Below are positions 32,240-39,984 of a stretch of 64,000 bases of DNA, one piece after another (position 1 is the stretch's first letter; each line of letters opens with the position of its first letter). Source of the stretch: Proteobacteria bacterium HN_bin10 (GTDB lineage Bacteria > Pseudomonadota > Alphaproteobacteria > Caulobacterales > Aquidulcibacteraceae); NCBI GenBank assembly GCA_002083515.1, contig LWDN01000035.1, positions 198 to 64,197 on the forward strand, written 5' to 3'. Both the position numbers and the translations under genes were made by a program. A model generated the notes under the pieces. The model did no database searches. It was not told where the DNA came from and saw only the letters and a list, made by a program, of their open reading frames with translations.

Positions 32240-33305
32240 GTTGTGGCGCACGGCAACGCTTGCGCTTACGGCGCTCACGTTTTCCGCGTGCGCATCGCTC
32301 GAAACGCAACCCGCCCCGCGCTGGTCCATCGTCGTCCACGGCGGCGCGGGCGTTATCGAGCGCGCGAACCTGACGCCCGAACTCGAAGCGCAATATCGCG
32401 CCGCCATGCAGCGCGCGCTCGATACGGGCGGCGGCATTCTCGAGCGCGGCGGTTCATCGCTCGACGCCGTCGAGGCGGTGATCCGCGAAATGGAAGACGA
32501 TCCGCTGTTCAACGCCGGCCGCGGCGCCGTGTTCACCGCGGAAGGCACGAACGAGCTCGACGCTTCGATCATGGATGGCCGCACCCGCGCCGCAGGCGCT
32601 GTCGCCGGCCTCACGCGCACGCGCCACCCGATCAGCGCCGCGCGCGCGGTGATGGAGCGGTCGCGGCATGTGATGCTGATCGGCGAAGGCGCTGAGGCGT
32701 TCGCGCGCGCGCAAAATCTGGAAGCGGTCGATCCGTCTTACTTCTTCACCGAGCGCCGTTGGCGGCAGTTGGAGGAAAACCTCCGCCGCAACAACCTGCC
32801 GATCCCGCCGCGTCCCGCCGGCGCGACGCCCGCCCCGCGCGCTGAACTCGATTATCCAGACGATCACCAGTTCGGCACGGTCGGCGTCGTCGCGCTCGAC
32901 GCCCAAGGCAACATCGCGGCCGGCACCTCAACCGGCGGCACCACCGGCAAACGCTGGGGCCGCGTCGGCGATGCGCCGATCATCGGCGCGGGCACTTACG
33001 CGCAGAACGGAATCTGCGGCGTCAGCGCGACGGGAACCGGCGAGTTCTTCATTCGCGTCGGCGTCGCCCGCGATATCTGCGCGCGCATGGAGTTCAACGG
33101 CGAGAGCGCGCAGGCGGCCGCGGCCGCGGCGATCGCTGAAGTCGGCGCGATGTTGAACAACCAGGGCGAAGCCGGCGACGGCGGCGTCATCGTGCTCGAC
33201 GGCCGCGGCCAAGTCGCCTGGGCGATGAACACGCCCGGCATGTACCGCGCCGCGCTCGCAGCCGGCGGCGAACCGGTTGTTCAGATTTTCGCGGATGAAG
33301 AATGA
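32196..33305 (+). CDS. isoaspartyl peptidase/L-asparaginase (Ntn hydrolase), lipoprotein
   Basis: The protein (about 369 residues from this start) is a plant-type asparaginase/isoaspartyl dipeptidase. It has WSIVVHGGAGVIERANLTPE, GAVFTAEGTNELDASIMDGR and the autoprocessing site HQFGTVGVVALDAQGNIAAG, whose Thr in G-T-V-G becomes the catalytic N-terminus. TSTGGTTGKRWGRVGDAPII follows. A lipoprotein-like leader (TLALTALTFSACAS) is present. The start is uncertain. The ATG at 32196 lies inside a REP-like element, and a TTG at 32241 directly before WRTATLALTALTFSAC would give a cleaner signal peptide. Confidence 0.88.
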   Translation: MQAEVKKCRLEASGPLWRTATLALTALTFSACASLETQPAPRWSIVVHGGAGVIERANLTPELEAQYRAAMQRALDTGGGILERGGSSLDAVEAVIREMEDDPLFNAGRGAVFTAEGTNELDASIMDGRTRAAGAVAGLTRTRHPISAARAVMERSRHVMLIGEGAEAFARAQNLEAVDPSYFFTERRWRQLEENLRRNNLPIPPRPAGATPAPRAELDYPDDHQFGTVGVVALDAQGNIAAGTSTGGTTGKRWGRVGDAPIIGAGTYAQNGICGVSATGTGEFFIRVGVARDICARMEFNGESAQAAAAAAIAEVGAMLNNQGEAGDGGVIVLDGRGQVAWAMNTPGMYRAALAAGGEPVVQIFADEE

Positions 33306-33310
33306 GAGCG

Positions 33311-33532
33311 CTAGGCTTCAACCAAATCGAGCCGGCGTTCGATGCGCTCGATGCGTTGGTCCAACCTGTCCATGCGGCGGTGGATGCCGGCGATGCCTTC
33401 TTCGATGTGGGTCGTACGTACCTTGAGGTCTTGAACATCGTCGGCGAAGCGGTCGATGCGCTCTTCCATCCGCGTCAGGCGCGTTTGGATTTGCTGCAAC
33501 ATCGGCAGGACGAGGTCAGTGACTTCGCTCAT
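33311..33532 (-). CDS. small coiled-coil protein, unknown
   Basis: The 73-residue protein is almost entirely heptad-repeat sequence: IQTRLTRMEERIDRFADDVQ, then HIEEGIAGIHRRMDRLDQRI and ERIERRLDLVE. Such tiny coiled-coil proteins are common and mostly uncharacterised. I start at MSEVTDLVLPML (33532); the 18 codons upstream are Arg/Cys-rich and unlikely. It is divergent from the VOC gene and its 3' end nearly meets the asparaginase stop. Confidence 0.6.
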   Translation of the reverse strand: MSEVTDLVLPMLQQIQTRLTRMEERIDRFADDVQDLKVRTTHIEEGIAGIHRRMDRLDQRIERIERRLDLVEA

Positions 33533-33588
33533 GCCGCGCAGTATACATGTTCTTGCGATGTTCCGCAACCGGCAACGGAGCTTCATTA

Positions 33589-34152
33589 ATGCCCATCACT
33601 TCCGGCATCCATCACGTCGCTTATCGTTGCAAGGACGCGAAAGAGACGGTCGAATTCTATCGCGACGTCTTCGGCATGGAATACACCACCGCATTCGCGG
33701 AGGATCACGTGCCGTCGACCGGTGAATACGATCCGTACATGCATGTCTTCCTCGATGCCGGAAACGGCAACGTGCTGGCCTTCTTCGAACTGCCTAATCA
33801 AAAAGTGATGGGCCGCGACGAGAACACGCCGAAATGGGTGCAGCACATCGCCTTCCGCGTGAACAGCGTCGATGAATTGCTCGCCGCCAAGGCGCGTGCA
33901 GAAGCGCGCGGCATCGAGGTGCTCGGCCCCACCGATCACGGCATCTTCAAGTCGATCTACTTCTTCGACCCCAACGGCCATCGCCTCGAACTTGCCGCCG
34001 ACACCGGCACGGCGGAAGAGTACGCCGAGCTGAAGCGGGTGGCGCCCGACATGTTGGAGGAATGGAGCCGCACCAAGAAGGCGCCGCAGCATGCGGCCTG
34101 GCTGCACGAAAAAGCCCGCGCGGCACATGCGAAGACGCGGATCGGCGAATAA
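33589..34152 (+). CDS. VOC-family (glyoxalase-like) protein
   Basis: The 187-residue protein starts with ITSGIHHVAYRCKDAKETVE and has a second module WVQHIAFRVNSVDELLA with FFDPNGHRLELAADTG. The His, His and Glu residues are at the positions where vicinal-oxygen-chelate enzymes hold a metal. Substrate is unknown. The gene overlaps the next one by one base (TAATG) and lies in the tyrosine-catabolism block between hpd and maiA. A role there, such as an alternative ring-cleavage or isomerase step, is possible but not shown. Confidence 0.82.
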   Translation: MPITSGIHHVAYRCKDAKETVEFYRDVFGMEYTTAFAEDHVPSTGEYDPYMHVFLDAGNGNVLAFFELPNQKVMGRDENTPKWVQHIAFRVNSVDELLAAKARAEARGIEVLGPTDHGIFKSIYFFDPNGHRLELAADTGTAEEYAELKRVAPDMLEEWSRTKKAPQHAAWLHEKARAAHAKTRIGE

Positions 34153-34742
34153 TGCCCCTCGTTGAACCGCTCGCCGCCGATCACGATTCCGAGGTCGCCG
34201 AGCTGGCGCGGTTTTTCAACGAGACGTTGGGCTTTCCGCCCAACAGCGTGCTGACCATGCAGCGCCGCCCCGCTATTGCGAAGGCCTTCATCGCGCTCAA
34301 CAAGGCGGTGATGGAGAACAGGGGCCGGGTCACCGCCGAGCAGAAGCGTCTCATCGGTTACATCGCCAGCCTCACCGCCGGGTGCCGTTATTGCCAGGCG
34401 CACACGGTCCGCGCCGCCGAGCGCTACGGCGGCAGCGACGAACGGCTGGCCGAAATCTGGACCTACGAACGCAGCGATCTCTTCACGCCGGCGGAGAAGG
34501 CGGCCTTCGCCTTCGCCCAGGCCGCATCGAGCGTGCCGAACGCGGTGGATGAGGCGATCGGCGCGGACCTGAAGACGCACTGGACGGATGACGAGATCGT
34601 GGAAATCCTCGGCGTGATCGCGCTCTTTGGCTATCTCAACCGCTGGAACGACTCGATGGCGACCTCGATCGAAGCCGGCGCGGTGGAAAGCGGCGAGAAG
34701 CACTTGGCGGCACGCGGCTGGACGCCGGGTAAGCACGGCTAG
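34152..34742 (+). CDS. carboxymuconolactone decarboxylase/AhpD-family protein
   Basis: The 196-residue protein has the AhpD-like active-site motif TAGCRYCQAHTVRAAERYGG (Cys-x2-Cys-x2-His) at about 77-96 inside an all-helical fold. Proteins with this motif act as peroxidases or lactone decarboxylases. The start codon overlaps the VOC stop (TAATG), so the two genes are translationally coupled. It precedes maiA by 32 bp. Confidence 0.88.
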   Translation: MPLVEPLAADHDSEVAELARFFNETLGFPPNSVLTMQRRPAIAKAFIALNKAVMENRGRVTAEQKRLIGYIASLTAGCRYCQAHTVRAAERYGGSDERLAEIWTYERSDLFTPAEKAAFAFAQAASSVPNAVDEAIGADLKTHWTDDEIVEILGVIALFGYLNRWNDSMATSIEAGAVESGEKHLAARGWTPGKHG

Positions 34743-34774
34743 CTTCGCCCACCGAGCGGGAGTAACAAGGACGC

Positions 34775-35422
34775 ATGCTCAAGCTCTACGATTACTGGCG
34801 CTCTTCCGCCGCCTATCGCGTCCGCATCGGGCTCAATCTCAAGGGCGTCGAATACGAGAGCATCCCGGTCAACATCATGCCGGGCGTCGACGAGCAGATG
34901 CGCGAACCCTATCGCTCCAAGAACCCGCAAATGCGTGTGCCGGCGCTGGAGACCGAGCAGGGGCTGATCACGCAATCGCTGTCGATTCTGGTCTGGCTCG
35001 ATCAGACCTTCCCCAACCCGCGCCTGGTTCCCGCCGATCCGTGGGCGGGCGCGCAGGTGCGCTCGTTCGCGCTCACCATCGCCACCGACATTCATCCGCT
35101 CAATAACACCAGCGTGCTGACGCGCATCAAACTGGAGTTCAGCGCCAGCGACGATCATGTCGGCGAATGGTATCGCCATTGGATCAAGCTGGGCTTCGCC
35201 GCGCTGGAGCATCAGGCCGAGCAGCGCCCGCAGACCAAATATTGCTTCGGCGACGAGCCGACGCTGGCCGATGTCTGCCTCGTGCCGCAAATGGCCAACG
35301 CGCGGCGCTTCAAGACCGATCTCTCGCCGTTCCCGCGTCTCGTCGCGTGGGATGAGCAGGCGCGCAAGCATCCGGCCTTCATCAAGGCTGCGCCTGAAAA
35401 TCAGAAGGACGCGGTGCGGTGA
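34775..35422 (+). CDS. maiA: maleylacetoacetate isomerase
   Basis: This glutathione-dependent (zeta-class GST) enzyme isomerises maleylacetoacetate to fumarylacetoacetate. The 215-residue protein shows the signature YDYWRSSAAYRVRIGLNLKG with SSxxxRVR at about 10-17, a GST N-domain MRVPALETEQGLITQSLSIL and the C-domain TLADVCLVPQMANARRF. It lies upstream of a FAH-family gene, consistent with the last two steps of tyrosine breakdown. Confidence 0.95.
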   Translation: MLKLYDYWRSSAAYRVRIGLNLKGVEYESIPVNIMPGVDEQMREPYRSKNPQMRVPALETEQGLITQSLSILVWLDQTFPNPRLVPADPWAGAQVRSFALTIATDIHPLNNTSVLTRIKLEFSASDDHVGEWYRHWIKLGFAALEHQAEQRPQTKYCFGDEPTLADVCLVPQMANARRFKTDLSPFPRLVAWDEQARKHPAFIKAAPENQKDAVR

Positions 35423-35440
35423 GGAAGTTCCGCTCCCGTT

Positions 35441-35542
35441 CGTCATCCCGGAGCCGCGAAGCGGCATCCGGGACCCAGGAGCAACCGATGTGCTTTATGA
35501 TCCCCTGGGTTCCGGTTCGCGCTCCGCGCGCCCGGAATGACG
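35441..35542. repeat. ~105-bp palindromic repeat, copy 2
   Basis: The element starts CGTCATCCCGG and ends CCGGAATGACG, with GCCGCGAAGCGGCATCCGGG and CCCCTGGGTTCCGGTTCGCGC inside. It fills the gap between maiA and the FAH-family gene. Its last bases plus GAG give the GGAATGACGGAG purine stretch directly before the FAH start codon. Confidence 0.9.
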
Positions 35543-35552
35543 GAGTGTGTGT

Positions 35553-36557
35553 ATGAAATTAGCTTCGCTAAGACATGGCCGCGACGGCAAGCTTGTCGTG
35601 GTCTCCGACGATCTCGCCTGGTGCGCGCACGAGCCGAGCGTACCGACGCTGCAAGCCGCGCTCGACGATTGGACGCACGCCGAGCCGCGGCTCCGCGCGC
35701 TCCATCAAGGCGTCAACGCCGGCAGCGTGCTGCGCGAGCGCTTTCATGAACGCGAAGCCGCGTCGCCGTTGCCGCGTGCGTATCAATGGGCCGATGGCTC
35801 GGCCTATGTGAACCACGTCGCCTTGGTGCGTCAGGCGCGCGGCGCCAAAATGCCGGAGAGCTTCTGGACCGATCCGCTCATGTATCAGGGTGGCAGCGAT
35901 GCGTTCCTTGGGCCGCGCGACGCCATTCCGCTCAAGGACGAAGCTTGGGGTTGCGATTTCGAAGCCGAAGTCGCGGTCATCGTCGACGATTGCGAGGCCG
36001 GCATCGGGGCGGACGAAGCGCGCAAACGCATTCGCCTCATTATGCTGGTCAACGATGTCAGCCTGCGCAATCTCATTCCGGCGGAATTGGAGAAGGGTTT
36101 TGGCTTCTTCCAGTCGAAGCCATCGTCGGCATTCTCGCCCGTGGCGGTGACGCCCGATGCGCTGGGCGACGCATGGCGCGACGGCAAATTGCATCTGCCG
36201 ATGCACGTGAGCTTGAACGGCAGGCCGTTCGGCGCCGCTAATGCCGGCGAAGACATGACCTTCGATTTCGGCCAGCTCATCGCCCACGCCGCCAAAACCC
36301 GCGATCTCTGCGCCGGGACCATCATCGGCTCGGGCACTGTGTCCAATCGCGGCGAAGACGGCGGGCCCGGCAAACCGGTCAGCGAAGGCGGGCGCGGCTA
36401 TTCCTGCATCGCCGAACAACGCATGATCGAGACGATTAAGTCCGGCAAGCCGGTCACGTCGTTCCTGAAACACGGCGACCGCGTCGAGATCGAGATGCGC
36501 GATGCACGCAATCACTCGATCTTTGGCCGGATCGAGCAGGTGGTGGCGAAGGGGTAA
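35553..36557 (+). CDS. fumarylacetoacetate hydrolase family protein
   Basis: The 334-residue protein is of the FAH family. It has a short N-terminal domain and a catalytic beta-roll with the metal-binding acidic residues in EAWGCDFEAEVAVIVDD, VNDVSLRNLIPAELEKGFGF and GSGTVSNRGEDGG. Behind maiA it most likely hydrolyses fumarylacetoacetate to fumarate and acetoacetate. It begins 10 bp after a palindromic repeat whose end supplies the ribosome-binding purines; a GTG two codons upstream is an alternative start. Confidence 0.9.
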   Translation: MKLASLRHGRDGKLVVVSDDLAWCAHEPSVPTLQAALDDWTHAEPRLRALHQGVNAGSVLRERFHEREAASPLPRAYQWADGSAYVNHVALVRQARGAKMPESFWTDPLMYQGGSDAFLGPRDAIPLKDEAWGCDFEAEVAVIVDDCEAGIGADEARKRIRLIMLVNDVSLRNLIPAELEKGFGFFQSKPSSAFSPVAVTPDALGDAWRDGKLHLPMHVSLNGRPFGAANAGEDMTFDFGQLIAHAAKTRDLCAGTIIGSGTVSNRGEDGGPGKPVSEGGRGYSCIAEQRMIETIKSGKPVTSFLKHGDRVEIEMRDARNHSIFGRIEQVVAKG

Positions 36558-36562
36558 CGATC

Positions 36563-36648
36563 GGACCGCCGGCTTCCAGCCGGCATGCTTCAACCTTCGA
36601 CGGCCGTTTAAAGTTGACCGGAGTCTGCCGGCTGGAAGCCGGCGGTCC
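36563..36648. repeat. REP-like palindromic element
   Basis: GGACCGCCGGCTTCCAGCCGGC and GCCGGCTGGAAGCCGGCGGTCC are perfect inverse complements over 22 bp at the two ends. A roughly 42-bp centre contains CGACGGCCGTT and TTGACCGGAGTC. The element sits 5 bp after the FAH-family stop. Its arms match those at 32149-32239. Confidence 0.9.
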
Positions 36649-36656
36649 CCTGCCGA

Positions 36657-36994
36657 CTAAATCTCCCGCCGCGGGGCGGCGGTCGCCGGATCGCCGGTGT
36701 TCGGCGTGCCTTTCGGTTCGATCAGTGTTCGGCGTAGGGCGCGTGCTCGACGCCCTTGGGCACAACGAACACCTCGCCAGGCCCCACGGTTACGTCGCTA
36801 TCGCGCAGCCGCATGATCATCTCGCCCTTGAGGACGAGGAAGAAGTCGTCGGTATCCGCATGCGCGTGCCACGGAAACTGGCCCTGGAACTTGACCACCA
36901 TCAGATCGTGGCCATTGAACGCGCCGACGACGCGCGGCTGCCAGTGCCCGTCGAATTGCGAAAGCTTGTCAGCAAGATTGATCTTGCCGGTCAT
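36657..36994 (-). pseudogene. cupin-domain protein, frameshifted near the 3' end
   Basis: The intact frame (36722-36994, 90 codons) encodes a small cupin: MVVKFQGQFPWHAHADTDDF, then FFLVLKGEMIMRLRDSDVTV and VGPGEVFVVPKGVEHAPYAE, ending at a TGA after YAEH. Immediately behind, another frame encodes LIEPKGTPNTGDPATAAPRR and EI and stops at 36657. This is the C-terminus normally found in this cupin family. A short deletion with frame change has therefore removed the end of the cupin barrel. The truncated 90-residue protein may or may not fold. Confidence 0.8.
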
Positions 36995-37022
36995 GCGTGT
37001 CTCCGTAAACCCACCAATACAT

Positions 37023-37126
37023 CGTCATTCCGGACACGCGAAGCGCGATCCGGAACCCAGAGGTCGCCGGCACGCCGTTTGCCCCTGGGTTCCGGGTTCA
37101 ATGCTGCGCATTGCCCCGGAATGACG
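37023..37126. repeat. ~105-bp palindromic repeat, copy 3
   Basis: The element starts CGTCATTCCGG and ends CCGGAATGACG, with ACGCGAAGCGCGATCCGGAA, and CCCCTGGGTTCCGGGTTCAA and GCATTGCCCCGG inside. It lies between the cupin pseudogene start and the rnd stop codon. Confidence 0.9.
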
Positions 37127-37144
37127 AGAGGAGCTGCCGCGCCC

Positions 37145-37798
37145 TCATGCGTGCGCGAAAATGTCGGTGTCTTCCCAGCCGGCGAGGTCGAGCGCGGCGC
37201 GCGTCGGCAGGAAGTCGAAGCACGATTGCGCCACCTCGACGCGGCCTTCGCGCGCCAGCATCTCGTCGAGCTTGGCTTTCAGCGCATGCAGGTGCAGCAC
37301 GTCGGAGGCGGCATAGGCGATCTGCTGATCGGAAAGCTCGGCTTGGCCCCAATCGCTCGATTGCTGCTCCTTCGACACGTCGCGCCCCAGCACCTCTTTG
37401 GTGAGATCCTTGAGGCCGTGCCGATCGGTATAGGTGCGCACCAGTTTCGAGGCGATCTTGGTGCAATAGATCGGCGTGGTGATCACTGACAGATCGCGCA
37501 TGAACATCGCCACGTCGAAGCGCGCGAAGTGAAAAATCTTCAGCCGGTTGGCGTCAGTCAGCACGCGCTTCAGATTGGGCGCGTCGTAGCTGGCGCGATC
37601 GAGCTGCACCAAATGCGCCTCGCCGCCGCCGTCGGAAATCTGCACCAAGCAGAGCGGATCGCGGACCAGCGACAGCCCCATGGTTTCGCTGTCGACCGCC
37701 ACCGGCCCGTTGAAGCTGACGCCGGCGGGCAAATCGCCCTTGTGCAGATGCACGGCGATGTTCTTGCCGTCGACGGTCAGGGAGAGTTTTCGTGTCAT
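37145..37798 (-). CDS. rnd: ribonuclease D (single-domain 3'-5' exonuclease)
   Basis: The 217-residue protein is a DEDDy exonuclease. It carries Exo I AVDSETMGLSL, Exo II KIFHFARFDVAMF and Exo III QIAYAASDVLHLHAL with the Tyr. It lacks HRDC domains, which fits the short alphaproteobacterial RNase D type that processes tRNA 3' ends. The start is MTRKLSLTVDG at 37798; upstream sequence in the same frame crosses a repeat and is not coding. In related genomes rnd lies directly upstream of lptC; here about 9.5 kb of other genes separate them. Confidence 0.9.
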   Translation of the reverse strand: MTRKLSLTVDGKNIAVHLHKGDLPAGVSFNGPVAVDSETMGLSLVRDPLCLVQISDGGGEAHLVQLDRASYDAPNLKRVLTDANRLKIFHFARFDVAMFMRDLSVITTPIYCTKIASKLVRTYTDRHGLKDLTKEVLGRDVSKEQQSSDWGQAELSDQQIAYAASDVLHLHALKAKLDEMLAREGRVEVAQSCFDFLPTRAALDLAGWEDTDIFAHA

Positions 37799-37854
37799 GG
37801 GGCGCGGGCTTAGTGGAATTTGCGAGCTAGGGCTAGCGGCGCCTATCAAATCGC

Positions 37855-37984
37855 CTCGCCCTTGATGGGCGAGGTGGCCGCGAAGCGGCCGGAGTGGGTG
37901 GCGGCTCAGTCCTGCGAACATTTGCGCCATCACCCACTCAGCCAACGCGCTGCGCGCGCTGACAGCTCGCCCATCGAGGGCGAG
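37855..37984. repeat. ~130-bp CTCGCCC palindromic element
   Basis: The ends are CTCGCCCTTGATGGGCGAG (left) and CTCGCCCATCGAGGGCGAG (right), which together form an inverted repeat and individually can fold. Inside are GGCCGCGAAGCGGCC, and matching GAGTGGGTG and CACCCACTC arms. It fills the gap between rnd and the TonB-dependent receptor 3' end. It is a different family from the CGTCATTCC elements. Confidence 0.85.
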
Positions 37985-37992
37985 CAGGGGTC

Positions 37993-39963
37993 TTACTGCC
38001 GCAGGACTACGCCGATGCGGAACGAACGCGGCGGGCCGAAGCTTTCTACGCCATCGGCGGTTTCCGCCGTCTCGATGGCGGCGTCGAGCGCATTGTCGAG
38101 GGCGGCGAACGCGATGACGCCATCCGCTAGGCGCTGCTCGGCGCGCAAATCGAGCACCGTAGCGGCGCTCAGCTGGCGCAAATTGAGATCGTCCTCGAAG
38201 CGTGCGCTTTCGAAGATGACGGAAGCCGCCAACATCGTTGTCTCGGTGAAGCGCCACTCGACGCCGCCGCTTGCGCTCCATTCCGGTGACTGCGCCGGGC
38301 GCAGACCGGAGAGCGGGCCGCTGTCGAACGCGGCGTCGGTGAGATTGAGCGCCGCGCGCCAGCTCAGCCGCGCGCTCCAATCGCCATGCGCCTGCGCCTC
38401 CAGACCGAACGCTTCGATGACGCCGGCATTCTGCCGTTGCCGATAGGCGCCGCCTGCGGGCACGAACACGCCGGGCGGAAACACGCCGGGCCCCGCGCCC
38501 AGAGTGACATTCACGATGGCGTCTTCGAGCCGCGTGGCGAACAGGCCCACGTCCCACGCCCACGCATCATGCGCGCCGCCGACGCCGAGATCGGCGCCAG
38601 CGATGCGCTCGGCCTCGAGCGCGGCGTTCGCCTCGGTCACGTCATTGCCGACGCGGAAGGGGCGGTGCAGTTCGTTCAAGGTCGGCGGACGGAAGCCGGC
38701 ATAGGTCGCGCCGCGCAGATAGAGATCGCCGAAATCGCGGCGCAGGCCGAAGCGCGCTGTCGGCGCAATCGTTTCCGCGTCTTCGGGAAACACTTGCAAA
38801 GTTGGCGCGCCAGTCAGGATCAGGCGCTCGATGCGGGAGGCGTCCCAGGTGCGCGTGAGGTCGGCGCGCACGCCGCCGGTGAAGAGCCAATCGCCTGCCT
38901 CGCGCCAGCCTTCGACATAGACGCCAGCCGTCAGCGTGCGCCCGCCGGCCACGCGACTGCGTGTGAATTGCCCGCCCGCGAACGCGAACCGTTCGCGCGT
39001 CTCGCCGTCGGCGGCGCGCACATCGGCGCCGAGTTCGAGCCCGTGCGCATCGCCGCTCCAGCGCACAGCCGCATTGCCGCCGAACCCAAGAGCGGGCGTT
39101 TCGTACTGTTCGTTGGCCGGCGTCGTCGTGCTGCGGTCGGGTGCGACGGCGACCGAGGCGTTGTAGAGATCGGACGCCATCGCCCAGGTTTGCACGCGCC
39201 AGGCGAATGGTCCTTCGGGCGAAGCCAGGGTCAGGCTCAAGCTCGCGCCATCGGAAACAGATTCAGCGCCGGCCAACCCCGCGCCGCGGCTCTCTGAGTA
39301 TCCGCCGAGCCGCAGCGAGAGCACGCGCCCGGCATCGCGCCACTCCGCGCGCGCAACGCCGGCAATGGAGTCTGACCAGAGCGGCGTATCGGCGGCGCCG
39401 CGTCCATCGCGCACCGGAATCCAGCCGTCTTCGGCTTGCGCCGTGCCCGCGAGCATGAGCGACCATGCCTCGTTCCGTGCTTCGCCGATTCCGGCCGCGC
39501 GCACATAGCCGCGTTCGCCGCCCTCCAACGACAGCACGGCGCCCGGCTCGCGCCGTTCTTGCAATTGCACGGCGCCGGTGAGTGCGCCCGCGCCATACGG
39601 TCCAGCGCCGGCGCCCCGCAGCACCGTGGCGCGCGCAATCGTCTCCAGCGGAACCGCACCCCAGATCACCCAGCCGCCGAACGGATCGTTCAGCGGCTGG
39701 CCGTCGAGCGTCACCAGCGCCCGTCCGGCGCCGGAGGGCGCGGACGCCCGTATCGACAGTCCTTGAATGGTCGGGTTCGCCGCGGCGCTATCGTTGCGGC
39801 GGAATGTCGAAACCCCCGGCGCCGAGCGCAGCGCTTCATCCAATCGCGTCGCCGTCTCCAGCACCACCGGATCGATCTCATAGGCGGAATAGGCAGCTTC
39901 GCCCGCCGCCTCAGGCAAGCGCGGCGCGACGATGACAATGTCTGTGTCGGCAGTTTGATCCAT
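37993..39963 (-). CDS. TonB-dependent receptor lacking a signal peptide
   Basis: The 656-residue protein has a plug domain (DIVIVAPRLPEAAGEAAYSA, RSAPGVSTFRRNDSAAANPT, IQGLSIRASAPSGAGRALVT) and a 22-strand-type barrel ending SFGPPRSFRIGVVLRQ. It is an outer-membrane active-transport receptor. The start shown is MDQTADTD; an ATG at 39990 lies inside the adjacent palindromic repeat. Neither start gives a Sec signal peptide, and none is found in other frames in the 110 bp to the next gene. The receptor is therefore either 5'-truncated and not exported, or its true start is missed. Substrate unknown. Confidence 0.85.
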   Translation of the reverse strand: MDQTADTDIVIVAPRLPEAAGEAAYSAYEIDPVVLETATRLDEALRSAPGVSTFRRNDSAAANPTIQGLSIRASAPSGAGRALVTLDGQPLNDPFGGWVIWGAVPLETIARATVLRGAGAGPYGAGALTGAVQLQERREPGAVLSLEGGERGYVRAAGIGEARNEAWSLMLAGTAQAEDGWIPVRDGRGAADTPLWSDSIAGVARAEWRDAGRVLSLRLGGYSESRGAGLAGAESVSDGASLSLTLASPEGPFAWRVQTWAMASDLYNASVAVAPDRSTTTPANEQYETPALGFGGNAAVRWSGDAHGLELGADVRAADGETRERFAFAGGQFTRSRVAGGRTLTAGVYVEGWREAGDWLFTGGVRADLTRTWDASRIERLILTGAPTLQVFPEDAETIAPTARFGLRRDFGDLYLRGATYAGFRPPTLNELHRPFRVGNDVTEANAALEAERIAGADLGVGGAHDAWAWDVGLFATRLEDAIVNVTLGAGPGVFPPGVFVPAGGAYRQRQNAGVIEAFGLEAQAHGDWSARLSWRAALNLTDAAFDSGPLSGLRPAQSPEWSASGGVEWRFTETTMLAASVIFESARFEDDLNLRQLSAATVLDLRAEQRLADGVIAFAALDNALDAAIETAETADGVESFGPPRSFRIGVVLRQ

Positions 39964-39984
39964 GAACTTTCCGCGAACCTCATT

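Noticed and set aside
37799..38563. Long N-terminal extension of the rnd reading frame
   Set aside because: The extra codons run through the CTCGCCC repeat and the antisense of the TonB receptor; the family start is at 37798.
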